Source: Syntrophomonadaceae bacterium
GTDB taxonomy: Bacteria > Bacillota_D > Dethiobacteria > DTU022 > PWGO01
Assembly (NCBI GenBank): GCA_003554535.1
Contig: PWGT01000099.1
Span: forward strand, 1-10,480
Direction: 5' to 3'
DNA length: 10,480 nucleotides
This document shows, in pieces, positions 6,073-10,480 of the stretch (position 1 is the stretch's first letter; each line of letters opens with the position of its first letter). The position numbers were made by a program, and so were the translations under genes. Below the pieces are notes generated by a model, which saw only the letters and a list, made by a program, of their open reading frames with translations, was not told the DNA's origin and ran no database searches.

Positions 6073-6945
6073 TTATCGGTGACTGTATTTCTTTGATAAT
6101 TCAAGGTATTCGGGAACTTGAATTAGCTCATTAAAATTTTCCCAGGCAATCATGTCTCCGCTGATCAATTCTTCTGTGGTGCCTTTATCTTTTAATTCCT
6201 GCATTGTTTTCTCAACTGCCCGAGCACTGGTCCATGCAGAGGAGCCGGGCCAAATGACCAACTTATAACCCATCTCTTCAAGTTTTTTATTTGTAAATAA
6301 GGGGCTCTTTCCTTTTTCTACCATGTTGGCCATTACCGGAGCATTCACTAATTTCGGGATTTTTTCGATTTCTTCAGCACTTATTGGAGATTCAAAAAAT
6401 ATGATGTCAGCCCCGGCATCCGCGTACATATTGCTTCTTTTCACTGCTTCATCAAAACTAACTACAGTTCTTGCATCAGTTCTGGCGATTATAACTAAAT
6501 CATCATCTTCTCTGGTATCAATAGCTGCTTTTATCTTTTTTATCATTTCCTCAGCACTGATAATCTCTTTGTCGTTCATATGGCCACACTTTTTGGGGAA
6601 AATTTGATCCTCCATTTGGATTGCAGCAACCCCTGCTTTCTCATAAGCTTTTACAGACCGAATAACATTTACCGCATTACCATAGCCGTTATCACAATCA
6701 GCAATAACCGGAACATTGATTACATCATTTATCCTGCTTGCATTCTGAGCCATTTCGGTCATGGTTATCAAACCTAAATCGGGCATTCCCAACAAAAATG
6801 CGGCCGTTGTATAACCACTCATATAAACTGCCTTAAATCCAACCTTTTCAGCTATCATTGCCGGTAAAGCTGAAAACCCCCCAGGAGCAACCACTATTTC
6901 TTTCCTGGCCAGCATTTCTCTAAGCTGGCTCGTCTTATTCTTCAT
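6073..6945 (-). CDS. isocitrate lyase/PEP mutase-superfamily lyase, 2,3-dimethylmalate lyase-like
   Basis: This is a 290-residue TIM-barrel lyase that cleaves a 2-hydroxy acid in a Mg-dependent retro-aldol (Claisen) reaction. Key sites are SGY at 43-45, DCDNGYGN at 83-90 (Mg ligands Asp83 and Asp85), QMEDQ at 110-114, the catalytic loop KKCGH at 118-122 with Cys120, ARTDAR at 154-159 and FFESP at 183-187. SGY, PKKCGHM, and ANMVEKGKSPL at 206-216 resemble dimethylmalate lyase and plant petal-death protein more than PrpB methylisocitrate lyase, which has SGG and KRCGH. The likely reaction is 2,3-dimethylmalate to propionate plus pyruvate; 3-methylmalate, methylisocitrate or oxaloacetate remain possible. 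The ATG at 6945 is chosen because GGAGG lies 7 bases before it; the upstream in-frame ATG at 6960 would place that site inside the coding region. First gene of the operon, 225 bases after the predicted sigma-54 start site. Confidence 0.9.
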   Translation of the reverse strand: MKNKTSQLREMLARKEIVVAPGGFSALPAMIAEKVGFKAVYMSGYTTAAFLLGMPDLGLITMTEMAQNASRINDVINVPVIADCDNGYGNAVNVIRSVKAYEKAGVAAIQMEDQIFPKKCGHMNDKEIISAEEMIKKIKAAIDTREDDDLVIIARTDARTVVSFDEAVKRSNMYADAGADIIFFESPISAEEIEKIPKLVNAPVMANMVEKGKSPLFTNKKLEEMGYKLVIWPGSSAWTSARAVEKTMQELKDKGTTEELISGDMIAWENFNELIQVPEYLELSKKYSHR

Positions 6946-6958
6946 TTTTTTACCTCCC
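6946..6958 (-). promoter_or_regulatory. ribosome binding site deciding the start of the lyase gene
   Basis: GGGAGG at 6958-6953 is followed by TAAAAAA and ATG at 6945. It overlaps an upstream in-frame ATG (6960-6958) that has no ribosome binding site of its own, so the five extra residues MGGKK in the longest frame are probably not translated. Confidence 0.7.
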
Positions 6959-7182
6959 ATTTATTAACTGTTTCTGCTACTGCTACTTTTTGAAACCACA
7001 TATTTTTACTCAAATTCAAAACCAAGTAGTAATTAAAATTTAAAATAATAAAGTATTTAGTTCAGCCCTTTATACTCATCACCTCGCATAGCAATATATT
7101 TTTCAGCAAACATTATGTGCTAACTAAGTATTGCCTACTTGCTGGTGAAATATGGATTTGAAGTTCTTTTATTAAGTAAATC

Positions 7183-7198
7183 GCAATTTGCATGCCAA
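7183..7198 (-). promoter_or_regulatory. sigma-54 (RpoN) -24/-12 promoter of the catabolic operon
   Basis: The minus strand reads TTGGCATGCAAATTGC. The consensus is YTGGCAYGNNNNTTGCW. The match includes the -24 element TGGCA, the G two bases after it, and TTGC at -12, with exactly ten bases between the invariant GG (7196-7195) and GC (7184-7183). Only the final W is missed (G). Transcription would begin near 7171. It points into the lyase gene, and the adjacent divergent gene encodes a sigma-54 activator, so both halves of the circuit are present. Confidence 0.88.
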
Positions 7199-7284
7199 CT
7201 TTAATAATGTATATCAAACATCCTGGCAGTACTAATAAAGCGAGTCTAGTGACTTGCAATATAATTACGTTTTCATTAAAATAA

Positions 7285-7363
7285 GGTTGTAACCATGAAA
7301 CGCTTTAGTGAAACAATTGCAACAACAATTGACTTATATTAGTTATAGTGAAACATATGAAAC
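7285..7363. promoter_or_regulatory. candidate enhancer (activator-binding) region with repeated TGAAAC and CAATTG
   Basis: Four copies of TGAAAC begin at 7296, 7309, 7349 and 7358, the second and third within a shared TAGTGAAACA. Two copies of the palindrome CAATTG begin at 7314 and 7326, and GGTTGTAACC (7285-7294) is a 4+4 inverted repeat. The cluster lies about 90-170 bp upstream of the -24 element, the usual range for upstream activating sequences of sigma-54 activators. Binding by the neighbouring regulator is inferred; AT-rich DNA produces some such repeats by chance. Confidence 0.5.
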
Positions 7364-7396
7364 ATCAAGCCCTTGCCCACATCAGTTCCTTTTATT

Positions 7397-7425
7397 ATGT
7401 CAAGATTATTATTGTACCTTATACT
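7397..7425 (+). promoter_or_regulatory. possible sigma-A promoter for the activator gene
   Basis: ATGTCA (7397-7402; 4 of 6 to TTGACA), then 17 bases, then TATACT (7420-7425; 5 of 6 to TATAAT). This would start transcription near 7432, about 50 bases before the ATG. A weaker alternative is TTGTAC (7412-7417), 17 bases, AATAAT (7435-7440). In AT-rich DNA such matches are common. Confidence 0.35.
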
Positions 7426-7480
7426 CCAGCATAAAATAATTTCTTAATTATGCTACAGTGAACCGAAAAGAGGTGACCAT

Positions 7481-9541
7481 ATGACAAACAACAATGTTAT
7501 TGCTCTAAGAAAAAATAAAAGAACTGCATTCCTTGTTTATCCAGGATATAGCCACTTAATTAAGAATCACCTGGACACAGAAACCTCAAATAGAATCAAC
7601 TTCGTTGAATGTGTCTTCAGTGATACCATTGATAAAGTAAAACAATTAATAGACAAAGACGAAGTAGATGTTTTTATAACCGGCGGAAGCAATGCTCAGT
7701 TATTAAGGAAACATTTTCCCACCCAAGCTCTTGTAACCATGGGGGTAAATGAATTCGATATCCTGAGATCGTTAATCCAGGCAAGCAAAATAGGAAGTTC
7801 GGCAACAATTATAACCTACGAGGAATATATCAAAGAACTTAATCAGTTTAATTCTCTTCTGAAACTCGAGCTATCACAAGAAGTCTTTTCTAGCAAGCAA
7901 GAGCTTGAAGAAATTCTGGCTAAGTTAAAGTCAGCCAATGAAAAAACAATCATCGGATCAAGTGTGGTTTGTGATTATGGTTCTAAACATGGTTTCAACA
8001 CCATTTTTATTTATTCTAAACCTTCGATACAAAAAGCAATTTCAACCGCATTAGAACTGCAAAATAGTATCCAACTGGAAAAAAAGAAATCCCAGCTGCT
8101 AAAAACACTTACCGATTATACCTACAGTGGAGTTATCTCTATAGATGAAAATAAAATCATTCAAGCCTGTAATCCTGCAGCAGAAAATATACTTAAAATT
8201 AAAAAAGAAGATGTGCTAAAGAAAAAAATTGAAGAAGTAATTCCCAACACCAGGCTGGTAGAAGTACTAGAGTCAGGAAAATTACAACTAAACAAACTTC
8301 TCACAATAAATAAGAATACTACCATATTTACTAATAGGGTCCCCATAGTTGTTGATGGCAAAACAATGGGGGCTGTAGCTACCTTTCATGATATTAAAGA
8401 TGTGCAAAATGCAGAACATCAAATTAGGAAAGAACTATCTCAAAAACAACTTGTAGCCAGGTATGATCTTGATGATATACTTGGTAACTCTTACTCAATT
8501 CAAGATGCTAGAAGGCTGGCAAAAATATACGCAAATACTGATGAAACTGTGTTGCTTTTTGGTGAAACCGGTACAGGTAAAGAGCTTTTCGCACAAGGCA
8601 TCCATAATTATAGCCCTCGTAAAGATTATCCTTTTGTTGCCGTAAACTGTGCTGCACTACCAGAAAACTTGCTTGAAAGCGAACTTTTTGGATATGAGAA
8701 AGGAGCTTTTACAGGTGCTGACAAAGAAGGAAAAACGGGCTTGATCGAGTTGGCTCATGGCGGGACTCTTTATCTAGATGAAGTATCTGAAATACCACTA
8801 AGACTGCAAGTCTACCTTCTGCGCTTCCTCCAAGAAAGGGAAATTCTAAGAGTTGGAGGCCGCAAAATAGTCCCAGTGAATGTAAGAATTATCGCATCGA
8901 GCAACAAAGACTTATGGAGAGAAGTGGAAAAGGGGAATTTTCGAGAAGATCTTTACTACCGCTTGAACCTCTTGTTTTTGAAAATTCCCGCTCTGAAAGA
9001 GAGGAAGGAAGATATCCCTGTCCTGGTTAGAAACTTTGTATGTAATCATTCCCCTAATTTATATGGTGAAAACAAAAATCTCTGGAACAAGCTAATTAAC
9101 AATTTTATCAAATATGACTGGCCCGGCAACATTAGAGAACTGGAAAACATAGTCACTAGATACTGTATCATCTTGGAGCAAGAATATAGTGTAGCATATG
9201 ACCACATGAGACTTGACATAGAAAAAATCGATTCCATCTCCACTTCAGAACAAGATTGTTATAGCAACTCTTTAGAAAAAAGCGAAAAAGAATCAGTCAC
9301 CAAGAATAATTCATTTGAGTTCACAGAAACAAAAAACTCCAACCCTGAAAACGAAAACCAATTAAAGGAGTTAGCCAAAATACCCAGATATTTGCGTTCA
9401 AGTAATGTAGATCTAAATAGTGAAAAAAATAGAATATTAGAAGTGCTTCAAAAAACAGGAGGCAATAGAGATAAAGCAGCTCAAATCCTTGGTATAAGTC
9501 GAACAACTCTATGGCGTAAAATGAAGAAGCTAGATTTGTAA
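7481..9541 (+). CDS. sigma-54-dependent transcriptional activator, PrpR_N-PAS-AAA+-Fis HTH
   Basis: This 686-residue bacterial enhancer-binding protein has four parts. Residues 15-192 form a PrpR N-terminal sensor domain (PF06506 type: [16 protein letters not shown] at 63-78, EFDILRSL at 91-98). A PAS domain spans about 205-315 ([22 protein letters not shown]). The AAA+ domain spans about 330-560, with Walker A GETGTGKE at 361-368, the sigma-54 contact loop GAFTGA at 408-413, Walker B GTLYLDE at 428-434, the arginine region [11 protein letters not shown] at 486-495 and WPGNIREL at 547-554. A Fis-type helix-turn-helix spans 650-684 ([20 protein letters not shown]). An unusual Ser/Asn/Glu-rich linker (about 584-630) precedes the HTH. 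There is no response-regulator receiver domain, so it probably senses a small molecule; PrpR itself responds to 2-methylcitrate. It is divergent from the operon and probably activates its -24/-12 promoter. AGAGGTG lies 4 bases before the ATG. Confidence 0.95.
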   Translation: MTNNNVIALRKNKRTAFLVYPGYSHLIKNHLDTETSNRINFVECVFSDTIDKVKQLIDKDEVDVFITGGSNAQLLRKHFPTQALVTMGVNEFDILRSLIQASKIGSSATIITYEEYIKELNQFNSLLKLELSQEVFSSKQELEEILAKLKSANEKTIIGSSVVCDYGSKHGFNTIFIYSKPSIQKAISTALELQNSIQLEKKKSQLLKTLTDYTYSGVISIDENKIIQACNPAAENILKIKKEDVLKKKIEEVIPNTRLVEVLESGKLQLNKLLTINKNTTIFTNRVPIVVDGKTMGAVATFHDIKDVQNAEHQIRKELSQKQLVARYDLDDILGNSYSIQDARRLAKIYANTDETVLLFGETGTGKELFAQGIHNYSPRKDYPFVAVNCAALPENLLESELFGYEKGAFTGADKEGKTGLIELAHGGTLYLDEVSEIPLRLQVYLLRFLQEREILRVGGRKIVPVNVRIIASSNKDLWREVEKGNFREDLYYRLNLLFLKIPALKERKEDIPVLVRNFVCNHSPNLYGENKNLWNKLINNFIKYDWPGNIRELENIVTRYCIILEQEYSVAYDHMRLDIEKIDSISTSEQDCYSNSLEKSEKESVTKNNSFEFTETKNSNPENENQLKELAKIPRYLRSSNVDLNSEKNRILEVLQKTGGNRDKAAQILGISRTTLWRKMKKLDL

Positions 9542-9596
9542 CATTTTCAATCCTTTCTTCTTCACTAAAATATTTTTCGAGAAATGATCTTAACTA

Positions 9597-10480
9597 TTAC
9601 TTGTTGAATTTCTTCAAAAACTGCACTCCGGCAATTCCCGGTCTGGTCATATCCTCAACTTTAAAGATAGAATCGAGCTCTTCTTTTGTAAAAACATTTT
9701 TTTCCAGTAGCACCTGGCGAACCGGCTTGTTATCATCCAGGGCTTCTTTAGCTATTTGGGTAGCCGTTTCATACCCCACATGGGGGTTAATTGCTGTAAT
9801 CAACCCGATACTGTTTTCTACATATTCTTCACATTTTTCCTTGTTGGCGGTGATGCCGCGAACACACTTTTCCTCAAAAACATTGATCACATTGGTCAAT
9901 ATCTGGAAACTTTGCAGCAGGTTATAGACCATTACCGGCTCCATCACGTTCAATTCAAGCTGCCCCGCCTCTACAGCCATACTTATGGTTGTATCATTAC
10001 CAACCACCTGAAAAGCAACCTGGTTAACTGCTTCTGCCATTACCGGGTTGACCTTACCCGGCATTATGGAAGAACCGGTCTGCACAGGCGGAAGATTAAT
10101 CTCGGCTAGCCCCGCCCGGGGTCCGGAAGAAAGTAGCCTGATATCATTGGCAATCTTGGAAAGGTTTAGTGCCATAATTTTTAAAGCCCCGGAAACCTCG
10201 GAAAAAGCATCCACGTTTTGCGTGGCATCAACCAGGTCACTGGCACCAATTAAATCCAGGCCGGAATAATCACGCAGTTTCCGTACCACTTCAAGGGTAT
10301 ATTTCTGTTCAGTATTCAGCCCTGTTCCGGCAGCAGTAGCTCCCATGTTTATAAACCGCAGCGTCTTAATCGATCTCCTGAGCCTGTCTAAATCCCGGTT
10401 AGCCACCCTGGCATATGCTAATAATTCCTGGCCCAAACGAATCGGCACAGCATCCTGAAGATGGGTCCGTCCGACTTTGA
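9597..10480 (-). CDS. aspA: aspartate ammonia-lyase, C-terminal part (enters from the right edge)
   Basis: This enzyme deaminates L-aspartate reversibly to fumarate and ammonia. About 294 codons are present; the N-terminal third lies beyond the window. The frame is open to base 10480 and reads KVGRTHLQDAVPIRLGQE across the edge, so the GTG at 10448 is an internal valine codon, not the start. The superfamily signature loop GSSIMPGKVNP is intact and contains the catalytic serine. Assignment to aspartase rather than class II fumarase rests on GRTHLQDAVPIRLGQE, GNDTTISMAVEAGQLELNVMEPV and a C-terminus of the form EMTRPGIAG, all close to Bacillus AnsB as I recall it (which has EMTKPGIAG). It converges on the activator gene with 55 bases between stops and no clear terminator there. 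Its GC content looks higher than that of the activator gene. It may supply fumarate as electron acceptor or C4 intermediate; membership of the same regulon is not shown. Confidence 0.92.
   Translation of the reverse strand, partial: KVGRTHLQDAVPIRLGQELLAYARVANRDLDRLRRSIKTLRFINMGATAAGTGLNTEQKYTLEVVRKLRDYSGLDLIGASDLVDATQNVDAFSEVSGALKIMALNLSKIANDIRLLSSGPRAGLAEINLPPVQTGSSIMPGKVNPVMAEAVNQVAFQVVGNDTTISMAVEAGQLELNVMEPVMVYNLLQSFQILTNVINVFEEKCVRGITANKEKCEEYVENSIGLITAINPHVGYETATQIAKEALDDNKPVRQVLLEKNVFTKEELDSIFKVEDMTRPGIAGVQFLKKFNK

Larger units (their letters stand above)
6946..7480. other. divergent intergenic control region between operon and activator gene
   Basis: These 535 AT-rich bases hold no convincing gene. 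From right to left they contain the activator's ribosome binding site (AGAGGTG, 7470-7476), a possible sigma-A promoter for the activator, a cluster of TGAAAC and CAATTG repeats, a -24/-12 promoter facing left, and a leader of about 225 bases before the lyase start. I saw no clear riboswitch fold or tRNA in the leader. The only small open frame of note is a 15-codon one at 7295-7342, which I do not call. Confidence 0.8.

Noticed and set aside
6073..6945. PrpB 2-methylisocitrate lyase
   Set aside because: SGY and KKCGHM replace the PrpB SGG and KRCGH patterns, and no methylcitrate synthase or PrpD is present; the dimethylmalate-lyase/petal-death-protein subgroup fits better.
7224..7241. TGGCAGTACTAATAAAGC on the plus strand as a sigma-54 promoter for the activator gene
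   Set aside because: The GG and GC are separated by 13 bases instead of 10 and there is no TTGC, so it cannot work as a -24/-12 element.
7260..7265. Perfect TATAAT on the plus strand
   Set aside because: No -35-like hexamer lies 16-18 bases upstream and there is no extended -10 TG; it is also more than 200 bases from the activator start.
7295..7342. Small open frame of 15 codons (MKRFSETIATTIDLY) as a leader peptide
   Set aside because: Only a weak AAGG precedes it, it overlaps the repeat cluster, and such short frames are expected by chance in AT-rich DNA.
7398..7403. Perfect TTGACA on the minus strand as a sigma-A promoter for the operon
   Set aside because: The sequence 17 bases downstream on the minus strand (GTGGGC) has no resemblance to a -10 element.
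9542..9596. Bidirectional terminator between activator and aspartase genes
   Set aside because: Only weak AT-rich complementarity (such as ATTTTTCGAGAAAT) is present, without a stable stem or clear U-tract on either strand.
1..10480. CRISPR array, tRNA or rRNA gene, insertion sequence or phage element
   Set aside because: No regularly spaced repeats, RNA-gene signatures, transposase or integrase motifs were seen on either strand.

Overview
The window looks like chromosomal DNA of a low-GC, Gram-positive-type anaerobe (Firmicutes, Clostridia-like). The grounds are strong AGGAGG-type ribosome binding sites before almost every gene, AT-rich spacers, a lipoprotein-anchored solute receptor, a sigma-54 activator and fermentation-type enzymes. 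The receptor has a very acidic linker, which fits (but does not prove) a salt-loving or haloalkaliphilic host. I cannot name the genus.

Layout: a leftward operon fills about 6945 down to 1. In transcription order it encodes an isocitrate lyase/PEP mutase-superfamily lyase of the 2,3-dimethylmalate lyase type (6945-6073), the large and small subunits of an aconitase-superfamily hydro-lyase (6050-4773 and 4773-4294, stop and start overlapping as TAATG), a TAXI-type TRAP receptor lipoprotein (4275-3142), a fused 4TM/12TM TRAP permease (2948-1038), a small VOC protein resembling methylmalonyl-CoA epimerase (854-465), and the start of an AbrB-family membrane protein (386 to the left edge). A rightward gene (7481-9541) encodes a sigma-54-dependent activator with a PrpR_N sensor, PAS, AAA+ and Fis-type HTH. 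Convergent to it, an aspartate ammonia-lyase gene enters from the right edge (10480-9597).

The 535-bp divergent spacer (6946-7480) holds the control region. On the minus strand at 7198-7183 there is a near-consensus -24/-12 sigma-54 promoter (TTGGCATGCAAATTGC) pointing into the operon. About 90-170 bp upstream of it lies a cluster of repeated TGAAAC and CAATTG elements, where an enhancer-binding protein would be expected to bind.

Working model (inference): the activator senses a branched carboxylic acid or a product of it and switches on the operon through sigma-54. The TAXI-TRAP system imports a branched di- or tricarboxylate. The two-subunit hydro-lyase isomerises or hydrates it, and the lyase splits it, for example 2,3-dimethylmalate to propionate plus pyruvate. 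These three enzyme subunits match the last steps of nicotinate fermentation (DmdA, DmdB, Dml of Eubacterium barkeri), but here they sit with a dedicated importer and regulator and without any other nicotinate gene in view. Two hairpin regions, one after the receptor gene and one after the permease gene, probably set unequal expression within the operon.
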